The translations under genes and the position numbers were made by a program. A stretch of 64,000 bases of DNA, from NCBI GenBank assembly GCA_023898765.1, contig CP060238.1, forward strand, positions 930,001-994,000, written 5' to 3'. The DNA is from Rhodospirillales bacterium. GTDB taxonomy: Bacteria > Pseudomonadota > Alphaproteobacteria > Micavibrionales > Micavibrionaceae. A model generated the notes under the pieces. The model was not told the origin of the DNA. It saw only the letters and a program-made list of their open reading frames with translations, and did no database searches. The first letter of the stretch is position 1, and each line of letters begins with the position of its first letter. Below, piece by piece: positions 1 through 8,526 of the stretch.

Positions 1-137
1 TGGTCGATGGCTTTTCCTATCTCTTCCGACTTGTAGGTCGAATAGGTAATGGTTCCAAGATACAGTCCGCCATTGATTGATAAGATCAGAATAAATAATG
101 CAGTTAACATAACAGTAATCCCCATACACAGTATCAT
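1..137 (-). CDS. Truncated N-terminus of an unidentified membrane protein
   Basis: Reading the minus strand from ATG at 137 gives an open frame that leaves the window at base 1. The first residues are followed by a hydrophobic stretch of about 20 residues (roughly residues 2-23), then a polar region containing TYKSEEIGKAID. One membrane span followed by a polar, probably periplasmic segment is the layout of sensor kinases and chemoreceptors, but no domain is visible, so that is only a guess. The same frame is open upstream to a stop at 210-212 without another standard start, and no clear ribosome-binding site precedes the ATG. Confidence 0.4.
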   Translation of the reverse strand, partial: MILCMGITVMLTALFILILSINGGLYLGTITYSTYKSEEIGKAID

Positions 138-354
138 TTTGTCGCGTGATGCTGTCTTTTGCCATAAAAAAACAGGAGTGTCAATTATTTTTCTAATAAA
201 AACAACAGCTTAGTAAAAAACAAAGTAAAACGCATATTTTTCATAACTTTTAATATTCTTCCGGGCCGGGCAGTTTTGGCAAGAAACCTCTTTTTTAGGA
301 GGAAAAGGGATAATTTAATTTCTTAACCCTGACTATGGATAAGAGACGAATATT

Positions 355-403
355 CCCGTCATTCCGGGGGAGGGGCCGCGCAGGCGGCCTGAAGTCGGGG
401 AAT
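355..403. repeat. GTCATT-type palindromic repeat, degenerate copy
   Basis: Begins with CCCGTCATTCCGGGGG and ends with CGGGGAATCT, so CGTCATTCC and the GGGGAAT end form the arms of a hairpin around GC-rich sequence. It resembles the left half of the bipartite elements at 14228-14309 and 14432-14495. Confidence 0.55.
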
Positions 404-617
404 CTAGCCCATTTCGTTAAAAATCGGACATTTTCCTGCACTGACGATATAAGAAAACGTCCGGTTCCTAACCCAAATCGCTATAACACGAATGGCACAA
501 AGGATATGAAGTTTCACGAAGTTTTTCTTTTTCAAACAACGACTTCGTGTTTCTTCGCAAGCTTTGGAGCTTCGTGGTGAAAACAAACCGGCCTCATCCA
601 GCAAGTGTCTGGTTTTT

Positions 618-664
618 CTGGATCCCCGCCTGCGCGGGGATGACAAGGGGGCGCGGGGATGACA
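618..664. repeat. GTCAT-type palindromic repeat, right half-element
   Basis: CTGGATCCCCGC, a four-base loop, then GCGGGGATGAC; the arms ATCCCCGC and GCGGGGAT are perfectly complementary. A second GCGGGGATGAC follows directly, a tandem duplication of the right arm. This matches the right half of the elements at 14432-14495 and 58471-58601. Confidence 0.7.
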
Positions 665-844
665 TTTAAGGTACGGGTATACAAGGATAGTTATTCATAG
701 TTCAGGTTAGAATAACGACTCTTCCGTGCCCCCCGTGCCTTCCGTGGCAAAAAAATGAAATGCGCTCCCGGGACGCCTTCGCGGACTTCATGTCCTTTGT
801 GCCCTTCGCGTTAACCCCCTTTTTTTACGAAAAAGCTCCGGTTT

Positions 845-873
845 TGTCATCCTTCGCTGCGCCCGGAATGACA
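845..873. repeat. GTCAT-type palindromic repeat, short copy
   Basis: TGTCATCC, a TTCGCTGCGCC centre, then GGAATGACA. The ends GTCATCC and GGAATGAC pair with one mismatch or bulge. It sits about 60 bases upstream of the dcw promoter. Confidence 0.5.
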
Positions 874-931
874 GGAGGTCCCATTTCGTTTTTTTATTGT
901 GTATCAAACGTCCGTGCAGCGCTTGCGCAAA

Positions 932-959
932 TTGACGACCCATAGGAACCCATGATATC
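932..959 (+). promoter_or_regulatory. Putative dcw (mraZ) promoter
   Basis: TTGACG at 932-937 and GATATC at 954-959 are separated by 16 bases and give a plausible housekeeping promoter about 80 bases upstream of mraZ. It overlaps the MraZ-like boxes, as expected for an autoregulated mraZ promoter. The -10 is weak, so the exact start is uncertain. Confidence 0.5.
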
Positions 960-973
960 CCATATATATCCAT
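939..973. promoter_or_regulatory. Four MraZ-like boxes, 10-base period
   Basis: CCCAT occurs at 939-943, 949-953 and 959-963, and TCCAT at 969-973, each exactly 10 bases after the last. On the minus strand this reads ATGGG-N5-ATGGG-N5-ATGGG. MraZ family proteins are known to bind direct TGGG-containing repeats with 5-base spacers upstream of their own gene. The position on the promoter predicts that MraZ autoregulates the whole dcw operon. Confidence 0.7.
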
Positions 974-977
974 GACA

Positions 978-999
978 GACCGGATGTTTCCGGTCTTTT
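978..999 (+). terminator. Leader hairpin with T-run before mraZ
   Basis: GACCGGA (978-984), a four-base loop, TCCGGTC (989-995), then TTTT and two further T-rich runs up to 1018. It lies between the presumed promoter and the mraZ ribosome-binding site, so it is either an attenuator in the leader or a terminator for upstream transcription. Confidence 0.5.
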
Positions 1000-1036
1000 C
1001 GTGTTTTGTGTTTTTTTTAAGGAGATCCTCGCGCGC

Positions 1037-1498
1037 ATGGCGCTGTTTTTGTCTACATACGTGAATAAAGTCGATCAAAAGGGCCGGGTTTCCGTTCCTG
1101 CGCAGTTTCGCGCGGCTCTTGTGGCGCAGGGGGCCAAAGAGATCGTTCTGTTTTGCTCGGGCAGGCATAAGGCGCTGGAGGGATTTTCCCTGTCTCATAT
1201 GGAAGAGGTGGCGCGCCGTCTCGACGAGGGGCTTGACCTGTTTTCCGATGCGCAGGACGATTTGTCTGCCAGTGTGTTCGGGGAGGCTCTCCAGCTTTCT
1301 TTCGACGGGGACGGGCGGATCGTTTTGCCCGGGGACCTTCTGGCCTTTATTGGTGTGCGGGATCAGGCCGCTTTTGTCGGGCTGGGTCATAAATTCCAGA
1401 TATGGGAACCGGCAGCTCTCGAGGCGCGCAAAGCCGCCGCCCGTCAACGGGTCAAAGAGAAAAACCTGACCATTCCGAAGGGGGGGCGGCATGGCTGA
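1037..1498 (+). CDS. mraZ: Transcriptional regulator MraZ
   Basis: First gene of the dcw cluster, 153 residues. MraZ is a DNA-binding protein with tandem SpoVT/AbrB-like halves that forms rings and represses its own operon. The N-terminal half shows NKVDQKGRVSVPAQFR and the second half repeats the theme with SFDGDGRIVLPGDL, the duplicated signature of the family. The ATG at 1037 is chosen because AAGGAGAT lies 10 bases upstream; an upstream in-frame ATG at 1001 would add residues unlike the family. The 3' end overlaps rsmH by 8 bases, indicating coupled translation. The MraZ-like boxes at 939-973 are its probable target. Confidence 0.95.
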   Translation: MALFLSTYVNKVDQKGRVSVPAQFRAALVAQGAKEIVLFCSGRHKALEGFSLSHMEEVARRLDEGLDLFSDAQDDLSASVFGEALQLSFDGDGRIVLPGDLLAFIGVRDQAAFVGLGHKFQIWEPAALEARKAAARQRVKEKNLTIPKGGRHG

Positions 1499-2453
1499 GT
1501 CTCCCCACATTCCCGTTATGCTTTCCGAGGTTCTGGCGGTTTTGGAACCGCGTGACGGAGAGGTCTATGTCGACGGCACTTTTGGCGCGGGGGGGTATAG
1601 CCGCGCCTTTCTGGAGGCGGCGGACTGCACGGTTATTGCGATTGACCGGGATCCTGAAGCGCTTGCGCGGGCCGGAGCCCTTAAAAGCGAATTTGGAAAG
1701 CGTCTGATTGTTGTGGAGGGGTGTTTCGGCGATGCGCTGGAGCTTGTCTGCGCCGCCGGGTATGAAAAAGTCGACGGTTTCATTCTGGATGTCGGGGTGT
1801 CTTCCATGCAGATTGACGATCCTGCGCGCGGCTTTTCTTTTAAATCCGACGGGCCTCTGGATATGCGGATGACGCCGGAGGGAAAAACGGCGGCGGATAT
1901 CGTGAACACATATGCGGAAGAGGATCTGGCAAATCTGATCTACGCCTATGGCGAGGAACGCAAGTCCCGCCGGATCGCCCGCCGGATTGTGGCGGCACGG
2001 GCGGAGGGGCCTGTGGAGACGACGGCGCAGCTGGCCGATATCATTCGCGCCGCTCTGCCAAAATCCGCCAAAGACAAGAAAGATCCCGCCACCCGGACTT
2101 TTCAGGCGCTGCGCATCGCCGTGAATGATGAACTGGGCGAGCTGGAGCGCGGCCTTCTGGCGGCGGAACGTCTTCTCAAACCGGGGGGGCGTCTGGTTGT
2201 TGTGTCTTTCCATTCGCTGGAAGACGGTCTTGTGAAAACGTTTCTTTACGAGCGCGCCGGCAAAAAAGCCGGGCCCTCCCGGCACCTTCCTTCCCGGCTT
2301 TCGCCTGTAAAGCCTTCCTTCCTTTTGTCTCCGCGCAAATCCGTGGAGCCTTCCGAAGCCGAGATCCGGCAGAATCCCCGTTCCCGCAGCGCGCATTTGC
2401 GCGGCGCTGTCCGCAGCGAATATCCCGTCTGGCGCAAGGAGGAAACGGCATGA
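1491..2453 (+). CDS. rsmH: 16S rRNA (cytosine1402-N4)-methyltransferase RsmH
   Basis: RsmH (MraW) uses S-adenosylmethionine to methylate N4 of C1402 in the ribosomal P site. The 320-residue product has the SAM-binding motif VDGTFGAGGYS near residues 27-37, the acidic loop AIDRDPEAL, and the C-terminal VVSFHSLED block typical of the family, with the helical insertion domain between. Length is normal. It starts inside the end of mraZ and its stop overlaps the ftsL start by 4 bases, so it is translated as part of the dcw operon. Confidence 0.97.
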   Translation: MAESPHIPVMLSEVLAVLEPRDGEVYVDGTFGAGGYSRAFLEAADCTVIAIDRDPEALARAGALKSEFGKRLIVVEGCFGDALELVCAAGYEKVDGFILDVGVSSMQIDDPARGFSFKSDGPLDMRMTPEGKTAADIVNTYAEEDLANLIYAYGEERKSRRIARRIVAARAEGPVETTAQLADIIRAALPKSAKDKKDPATRTFQALRIAVNDELGELERGLLAAERLLKPGGRLVVVSFHSLEDGLVKTFLYERAGKKAGPSRHLPSRLSPVKPSFLLSPRKSVEPSEAEIRQNPRSRSAHLRGAVRSEYPVWRKEETA

Positions 2454-2818
2454 AGTTTTTCCGCATTTCCAATTTTTTGTCTTTGGCGCTGGCCGTTGTT
2501 TTCGGTGTTCTTCTGTTCTGGACCAGCCAGTCCGTCCAGCAGGCGGAACGAAAGCGATCGCGCGTGAGCCACGCGGTTATGCAGGAGGAGGAATTTATCC
2601 GCGTGCTGGAAACGGAATGGGACTACCTGAACCGGCCGGAGCGCCTGGAAACGCTTGCGCGGGATTATTTGCAAATGTCCAGGCCTGGCGGCGAAACGGT
2701 GGTGGAGGACGCGGCCTCCATTCCGGAACCTGTTTCCCCTTCGTTTATGAATCCGGAAGATTACGGGCACCCTGTTTCCCTTGAAATCAAGGAGCGCGTG
2801 AAAGGGGAGGGGCGATGA
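2450..2818 (+). CDS. ftsL: Cell division protein FtsL
   Basis: Small bitopic divisome protein of 122 residues. A short cytoplasmic start (MKFFRIS) precedes one membrane span at about residues 8-26, then a heptad-like periplasmic helix (QSVQQAERKRSRVSHAVMQEEEFIRVLE) expected to form the coiled coil with FtsB. FtsL sequences are poorly conserved, so the call rests on size, topology and the invariant place between rsmH and ftsI. The motif LETLARDYLQM in the distal part is common in alphaproteobacterial FtsL. It overlaps both neighbours by 4 bases. Confidence 0.9.
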   Translation: MKFFRISNFLSLALAVVFGVLLFWTSQSVQQAERKRSRVSHAVMQEEEFIRVLETEWDYLNRPERLETLARDYLQMSRPGGETVVEDAASIPEPVSPSFMNPEDYGHPVSLEIKERVKGEGR

Positions 2819-4560
2819 ACCTGCCTTTTCGCAAAACCCTGCAAATGACGGGCTCCCGCCGGTCTGTGCTGGATCAGGCGCGCGGCCGTATTGTGCTGGT
2901 GAGCGCCTTTTTTGTGTTTGCCTATATCATGATCGCCGCCCGCGCCTTTGACCTTTCCATCATTCAGGGGCAGGCCTACCGGAATTTGCAGTTTTCTTCC
3001 TTTGAAAACCGGCCGCCTGAAAAGCGCAAACAGCGGCGCGCGGATATCGTGGACCGCAACGGCGTGCTGCTCGCCAGGTCTTTGAAGACGGTCTCTCTTT
3101 ATGCGGACCCTGCGCTTGTTTCCGATCCGGCTGCTCTTTCGAAAGAACTGGCCGAAATTTTTCCGGATCTTTCTTACGGCAGTCTTTTGCAAAAACTGCA
3201 AAGCAATAAACGGTTTGTCTGGATAAAGCGGAACATGACGCCGGAGAGCCATTACCGCGTCCTTTATCTGGGCAATCCGGGTCTGGGGTTCCGGGAGGAA
3301 GACAAGCGCGTGTATCCGCAAGGGGATCTGGCGGCGCATCTTGTAGGCTTTTCAAATGTGGACGGCAAGGGTCTGGCCGGTATCGAGCGCTCTTTCGATA
3401 ATCTGCTGCGCGATAACGGCGCGCCTCTGGCTTTGAGTCTGGACGTCCGGCTCCAGCATGTTTTAAGGCGGGAGCTTCTGGACGCCGTTCAAAAGCATCA
3501 TGCGAAAGGCGGCGCGGGCATTATTATGGATGTGCGCAGCGGAGAGGTTCTCGCATCGGTGTCCTTGCCTGATTTCGATCCTCACAAGGCCGGAGAGGCG
3601 GAGGGGGAAAATACCTTTAACCGCGCGACGCTCGGTGTGTACGAGCCGGGATCGACCTTCAAGATTTTCTCGACGGCGGCGCTTCTGGAGACAACGAACG
3701 CTTCGCTGGAGCAGTCTTTTGACGCGTCCAGTCCGATTAAAATAGGACGCTTCAGGATCAGGGATTACCATGCGCAAAACAGGGCTTTGAGCGTTCTGGA
3801 AGTCTTCATGTATTCTTCGAATATCGGTTCGGCGCTGATGGGAGAAAAAATAGGGACGGAGCGGTTTAAAAAATTCCTGTCCGATCTGGGGCTGATGAAC
3901 GCGCCGGAGATGGAAATTTCGGAGGTCGGAAAACCGCTGGTGCCGTCTCCATGGCGGGAGGTCAACACCCTGACGGCTTCTTTCGGGCACGGTATTGCGG
4001 TGTCGCCGCTTCAGCTTGTCGGCGCGGCCTCGTCCATTGTAAACGGCGGGATTTTGGTGCGTCCGACCTTCGTTTTGTCGAAAACAAGTCGGCCGGGCCG
4101 CAAAAAAGACAAAAATGCCAGCGATGTGCGCATCGTTTCGCCGCAAACGGCGCACAGGATGCGCCAGTTGTTAAGGCTTGTGGTGACGGACGGAACCGGG
4201 AAGAAGGCGGATGTGCCCGGCTATGAGGTCGGCGGCAAGACGGGCACGGCGGAAAAAAATGTAAACGGCAGGTATGATCGTAACAGTCTTATCTCTTCGT
4301 TCTTTGCCGTTTTCCCCGTTTCGGCGCCCCGTTACAGCATTTATTTGATGGTGGATGAACCGAAAGGCATTCCGGAAACGTACGGTTACGCGACGGGGGG
4401 ATGGGTGGCCGCGCCGCCCATGCGCCGTGTGATCGAATCCGTTGTCTCTGTTTTGGGGATCGCGCCGGAAGAGGGAGGGGAAGACCTGGCGGCCCCTTTG
4501 CGCCGGTATGTGAAATCGAAAAAGGAAATCGAGAAGGAGAGAAAACTTGCGTCTCACTGA
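2815..4560 (+). CDS. ftsI: Peptidoglycan D,D-transpeptidase FtsI (PBP3)
   Basis: Septal class B penicillin-binding protein of 581 residues, cross-linking peptidoglycan at the division site with FtsW. One membrane span lies near residues 25-46, followed by the PBP dimerisation domain (RRADIVDRNG). The transpeptidase domain has all three motifs: the nucleophile in EPGSTFK (Ser280), SSN (334-336) and KTGT (Lys475). Its start overlaps the ftsL stop by 4 bases, and its end overlaps murE by 14 bases, so it is fully embedded in the dcw operon. Confidence 0.97.
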   Translation: MNLPFRKTLQMTGSRRSVLDQARGRIVLVSAFFVFAYIMIAARAFDLSIIQGQAYRNLQFSSFENRPPEKRKQRRADIVDRNGVLLARSLKTVSLYADPALVSDPAALSKELAEIFPDLSYGSLLQKLQSNKRFVWIKRNMTPESHYRVLYLGNPGLGFREEDKRVYPQGDLAAHLVGFSNVDGKGLAGIERSFDNLLRDNGAPLALSLDVRLQHVLRRELLDAVQKHHAKGGAGIIMDVRSGEVLASVSLPDFDPHKAGEAEGENTFNRATLGVYEPGSTFKIFSTAALLETTNASLEQSFDASSPIKIGRFRIRDYHAQNRALSVLEVFMYSSNIGSALMGEKIGTERFKKFLSDLGLMNAPEMEISEVGKPLVPSPWREVNTLTASFGHGIAVSPLQLVGAASSIVNGGILVRPTFVLSKTSRPGRKKDKNASDVRIVSPQTAHRMRQLLRLVVTDGTGKKADVPGYEVGGKTGTAEKNVNGRYDRNSLISSFFAVFPVSAPRYSIYLMVDEPKGIPETYGYATGGWVAAPPMRRVIESVVSVLGIAPEEGGEDLAAPLRRYVKSKKEIEKERKLASH

Positions 4561-5983
4561 TTTGGTTGACAGCGAAAAAGATATGGAGATCAAAGGCGTG
4601 ACGGCAGACAGCCGCAGCGCCGGGAAGGGATATCTGTTTGCCGCTTTGCCGGGGCATAAAACGGACGGGCGGAAGTTTATCTCTGCCGCCGTTTCCAACG
4701 GCGCGTGCGCTATCCTTGCGCCGTCAGGGACGGTTTTGCCGGAAAATTTGCCGGAAGATGCGGATGTCATTCTGGTCACGGACGAAAATCCGCGCAGGGC
4801 CTTTGCGCTGGCGGCGGCGAAATTTTACCGCCTTCAACCCGAAAATATCGCGGCCGTTAGCGGAACGAGCGGGAAGACCTCTACCGTTTCCTTTTTGCAG
4901 CAGCTCTGGGCGTTGTCGGGCATAAAGAACTGTGCGTCTTTGGGAACGCTGGGGGTGCGCGCGCCCGGCTTTACCCGGCCCGGCTCCCTGACCACGCCGG
5001 ATCCTGTGGCGCTTTACGCGGATCTTGCGGATCTTGCGGCTGCGGGGATTACGCATCTGGCGATGGAGGCATCCTCTCACGGTCTGGATCAGTATCGTCT
5101 GGACGGGGTGAGGGTGACATTGGCCGCTTTTACAAACCTTTCCCGCGATCATTTGGATTATCACGCGGACATGGAGGCGTATTTTTCCGCGAAGGAAAGG
5201 CTGTTCACGGAGATTTTACCGCCGGACGCGACGGCCGTTATCAATGCGGACGACGCATACGGGCAAAGGCTTTTGAAAAGCTGCGTGCAAAAAACGATCG
5301 GTTTCGGGAAAGCGGGGGAAGATATTCTTTTGAAAAGCTGCGTGCCCGATCCGCGGGGGCAGGCTGTTATCCTTGATGTGCAGGGGCGGGAATATAACGT
5401 CACATTGCCGCTGGTGGGTGAGTTTCAGGTGATGAACGCGCTGTGTGCGCTGGGGCTCCTGATGGCGGGCGGCGCCGGGGCGGAAGACGCCGTTCCTTTG
5501 CTTGAAAACCTGAAAGGCGTCCCGGGGCGGCTGCAGCTTGTGGCCGCGCATCCGAAAGGGGCTGCGGTCTACGTGGACTACGCGCATAAACCGGCGGCGC
5601 TGGAGACGATTTTAAAGACGCTGCGGCCCCATACGAAGGGCCGGTTGATTTGTCTCTTCGGCTGCGGCGGGGACCGGGACCGGGGCAAGCGTCCGATGAT
5701 GGGGAAAATTGCGTCGGATCTGGCGGATCTGGTGGTGGTCACGGACGACAATCCCCGCAGCGAGGATCCGGCCCTTATCCGGCAGGAAATTCTGGAGGCG
5801 GCGCCGGGGGCCAGGGAAATTGCCGGGCGGCAGGAAGCGATCGAATGGGCGGTTTCACAGGCGCAGGAAGGGGACGTTCTTGTCGTGGCGGGGAAAGGGC
5901 ACGAACAGGGGCAGATTTTTTCGGACCGCAGGGAAGAGTTTGACGACACGCAGGAAGTCAAAAATGCGATGAAAAGGGTTTGA
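4547..5983 (+). CDS. murE: UDP-MurNAc-tripeptide synthetase MurE (meso-DAP adding)
   Basis: Mur ligase of 478 residues that adds the third amino acid to UDP-MurNAc-L-Ala-D-Glu. The ATP site is GTSGKTST, and the substrate-recognition motif DNPR at residues 401-404 is the one that marks meso-diaminopimelate enzymes rather than lysine ones. The reading frame opens with TTG at 4547, inside the end of ftsI, with GAGAAGGAGAG just upstream as ribosome-binding site; no ATG fits the N-terminal alignment better. It ends at murF with almost no gap. Confidence 0.97.
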   Translation: MRLTDLVDSEKDMEIKGVTADSRSAGKGYLFAALPGHKTDGRKFISAAVSNGACAILAPSGTVLPENLPEDADVILVTDENPRRAFALAAAKFYRLQPENIAAVSGTSGKTSTVSFLQQLWALSGIKNCASLGTLGVRAPGFTRPGSLTTPDPVALYADLADLAAAGITHLAMEASSHGLDQYRLDGVRVTLAAFTNLSRDHLDYHADMEAYFSAKERLFTEILPPDATAVINADDAYGQRLLKSCVQKTIGFGKAGEDILLKSCVPDPRGQAVILDVQGREYNVTLPLVGEFQVMNALCALGLLMAGGAGAEDAVPLLENLKGVPGRLQLVAAHPKGAAVYVDYAHKPAALETILKTLRPHTKGRLICLFGCGGDRDRGKRPMMGKIASDLADLVVVTDDNPRSEDPALIRQEILEAAPGAREIAGRQEAIEWAVSQAQEGDVLVVAGKGHEQGQIFSDRREEFDDTQEVKNAMKRV

Positions 5984-5997
5984 TTAAAGGAGTGAAT

Positions 5998-7434
5998 ATG
6001 AGTGCATCTAATGTGATCTGGACGGCGAAGGAAGCGGCATCCGCGACAAGCGGCAGGGCGCCTGCGGACTGGAAAGCCTTTGGCGTGTCGATCGACAGCC
6101 GGACCGTGTGTGAAGGGGATTTGTTTGTCGCCCTGGCCGGAGATCACGGGGACGGGCACGCTTATGTCGCCGCTGCGCTGGAAAAAGGGGCTGTGGCGGC
6201 GGTCGTGTCCAGAATTCCGGAAGGTGTCGATGAGGGGCGGCTTCTTGTTGTGGAGGACACGTTCAAGGCGTTGCAGGATTTGGGCGGGGCCGCACGCGCG
6301 CGCAGCGGGGCCAAAATAATCGGGGTGACCGGAAGCGTCGGCAAGACCGGCACCAAGGAAATGCTGGCGGCGGCTTTCGGGGCGTGCGGGCAGGTCCATG
6401 CCTCCGGGAAAAGCTACAACAATCATTGGGGGGTGCCGCTGTCTCTGGCGCAGATGCATGCCGGCTGCGATTTTGGCGTGTTTGAAATGGGGATGAATCA
6501 CAGCGGGGAAATTGTCCCGCTCACCCGGCAGGTGCGGCCCGATATTGCGATTATCACAACGATCCAGCCGGTCCATATCGAAAGTTTTGAAAAGGGCGAG
6601 GAAGGGATCGCGGAGGCCAAGGCCGAAATCTTCGAAGGCATGAAAGAGGGGGCGGCCGCCGTCCTTCCGCGGGATTGCAAATGGTTCGGGTTTCTGGAGG
6701 AAAAGGCGAAGGCGCGCGGCCTCAGGGTTTGCAGTTTCGGCGAAGACGAACGGGCGGATGTGTGCATGCTGGAATGCCTGATCGCCGCCAACGGCTCCCG
6801 GGTGAAAGCGCGCGTTCTGGGCGAGGAAATTGTTTTGACGCTTCAGGCGCCGGGACGGCATATTGCCTCGAACGCTTTAAGTGTTCTGGCCGCCGTCAAA
6901 TTGAGCGGTTGCGATTTGAAAAAGGCGGCCAAGGCGCTGGCCGGGGTTGTGCCGCCGCCGGGGCGCGGACGGCGGGAATATCTGGATATCGGGGATCCCG
7001 ACAATCCGGTGACGCTGATCGACGAGAGTTATAACGCCTCTCCTGTGGCGATGCGGGCGGCGTTCAAGGTCCTGGCCTTGATTGATCCGGGGCGCGGCGG
7101 GCGGCGGATTGCTGTCTTGGGGGACATGTACGAACTGGGAAAGGACGCGCCCAGGCTGCACGCGGATATGGCTGTGCCTTTACAAAACGCGGATGTTCAG
7201 TTTGTGTATACGTCGGGGCCGCTGATGAAAAACCTGTATAATGCGCTGCCGGAAGAAAAGCGCGGGGCGCACAGGGACGACAGCGCGGAGCTGGCGCAGA
7301 TTGTACCGGAGGTTCTGGTGCCGGGGGATGTGGTCATGGTGAAAGGCTCGCGCGGCGGCGGCGAAAAACCGCGTATGCAGCTTGTGGTCGAGGCGCTTCG
7401 CGCTTTGCCGGAAAAATTGAGAAAAAAGGATTAG
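5998..7434 (+). CDS. murF: UDP-MurNAc-tripeptide:D-Ala-D-Ala ligase MurF
   Basis: Completes the UDP-MurNAc-pentapeptide by adding D-Ala-D-Ala. It has the Mur ligase N-terminal domain (GVSIDSRTVCEGDLFVAL), the ATP loop GSVGKTGTKEM and the C-terminal block LIDESYNASP. The ATG at 5998, preceded by AAAGGAG five bases upstream, gives 478 residues; an upstream TTG at 5980 that overlaps the murE stop would add six residues and is less likely. mraY follows after 6 bases. Confidence 0.96.
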   Translation: MSASNVIWTAKEAASATSGRAPADWKAFGVSIDSRTVCEGDLFVALAGDHGDGHAYVAAALEKGAVAAVVSRIPEGVDEGRLLVVEDTFKALQDLGGAARARSGAKIIGVTGSVGKTGTKEMLAAAFGACGQVHASGKSYNNHWGVPLSLAQMHAGCDFGVFEMGMNHSGEIVPLTRQVRPDIAIITTIQPVHIESFEKGEEGIAEAKAEIFEGMKEGAAAVLPRDCKWFGFLEEKAKARGLRVCSFGEDERADVCMLECLIAANGSRVKARVLGEEIVLTLQAPGRHIASNALSVLAAVKLSGCDLKKAAKALAGVVPPPGRGRREYLDIGDPDNPVTLIDESYNASPVAMRAAFKVLALIDPGRGGRRIAVLGDMYELGKDAPRLHADMAVPLQNADVQFVYTSGPLMKNLYNALPEEKRGAHRDDSAELAQIVPEVLVPGDVVMVKGSRGGGEKPRMQLVVEALRALPEKLRKKD

Positions 7435-7440
7435 CTGGAA

Positions 7441-8526
7441 ATGCTCTATAATTTGCTTGTTCCCCTTTCGGATGATTTCATCCTTTTTAACCTGTTCCGC
7501 TATCTGACGTTTCGGACGGGCGGGGCGGTTGTGACTGCTTTGGTTATTGCCTTTGTCATCGGGCCGATGACGATCAGGTGGCTTAAGAAAAAGCAAAAAG
7601 AAGGGCAGCCCATCAGGGAGGACGGGCCGGATACGCATTTTAAAAAAGCGGGCACGCCGACGATGGGCGGGCTGATGATCCTGATTTCTTCCGGTATTTC
7701 CGTTTTGCTTTGGGCGGATTTGACCAACCCGTATGTCTGGATCGTGGGGCTGGTCGTTCTGGCGTTCGGCTGTGTCGGGCTGGCCGACGATTACGTGAAG
7801 CTGACCAACCGCTCGCATAACGGCGTGCCGGGCAAAGTCCGCCTGGCGCTGGAATGCGCCATTTCGTTTTGCGCCGTGCTGGCCTACCTGCATTTTACAA
7901 GCGATGCGCTGGACAGCGGTCTGGCCATCCCGTTTGTGAAGGACTATCTTTTGCCTCTGGGCGTTCTTTTTATTCCGTTTTCCGTTCTGGTGATCGTCGG
8001 GGCTTCCAATTCCGTGAACCTGACGGACGGTCTTGACGGGCTGGCGATCGGGCCTGTGATGATTGCGGCCGGATGCTTCGGCTTTATCAGTTATCTGGTC
8101 GGGAATGCCGTTTTTTCCGGTTATCTGGGGGTTCATTTTGTTCCCGGCAGCGGGGAACTGGCAGTGATCTGCGGGGCGTTGATCGGCGCGGGGATGGGAT
8201 TCTTGTGGTTTAACGCGCCCCCTGCGGCGGTCTTTATGGGGGATACGGGCTCTTTGTCCATGGGGGCCGGGCTGGGAGCGATTGCGATGATCGTGAAACA
8301 TGAACTGGTCCTGGTCATTATTGGCGGGCTTTTTGTGCTCGAAACCGTTTCCGTCATTGTGCAGGTGATGTCTTTCAAGATGACGGGCAAGCGCGTTTTC
8401 CGCATGGCGCCGATCCATCATCATTTCGAAAAGAAAGGATGGTCTGAGCCAACAATTGTGATCCGGTTCTGGATTATTGCCGTTATTCTGGCGCTTGTCG
8501 GGTTGTCTACGTTGAAGCTGAGATGA
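7441..8526 (+). CDS. mraY: Phospho-MurNAc-pentapeptide transferase MraY
   Basis: Polytopic membrane enzyme of 361 residues that moves phospho-MurNAc-pentapeptide to undecaprenyl phosphate, making lipid I. About ten hydrophobic spans are apparent. Family motifs are present in order: GLADDYVKL (the DD pair), NLTDGLDGLAIG, the magnesium-binding FMGDTGS loop, and PIHHHFEKKGWSE near the C-terminus. It overlaps murD by 4 bases (ATGA), which argues for coupled translation. Confidence 0.98.
   Translation: MLYNLLVPLSDDFILFNLFRYLTFRTGGAVVTALVIAFVIGPMTIRWLKKKQKEGQPIREDGPDTHFKKAGTPTMGGLMILISSGISVLLWADLTNPYVWIVGLVVLAFGCVGLADDYVKLTNRSHNGVPGKVRLALECAISFCAVLAYLHFTSDALDSGLAIPFVKDYLLPLGVLFIPFSVLVIVGASNSVNLTDGLDGLAIGPVMIAAGCFGFISYLVGNAVFSGYLGVHFVPGSGELAVICGALIGAGMGFLWFNAPPAAVFMGDTGSLSMGAGLGAIAMIVKHELVLVIIGGLFVLETVSVIVQVMSFKMTGKRVFRMAPIHHHFEKKGWSEPTIVIRFWIIAVILALVGLSTLKLR

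Larger units (their letters stand above)
138..931. other. Repeat-rich intergenic region
   Basis: About 800 bases without a convincing gene. The first 200 bases are AT-rich. From about 355 the region carries three copies or half-copies of the GTCAT-type palindromic repeat (355-403, 618-664, 845-873) and degenerate copies of the ACCACGAAGG-type repeat in reverse orientation (around 515-585, 718-757 and 778-825). Short open frames here are made of repeat sequence and lack ribosome-binding sites. Confidence 0.7.
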
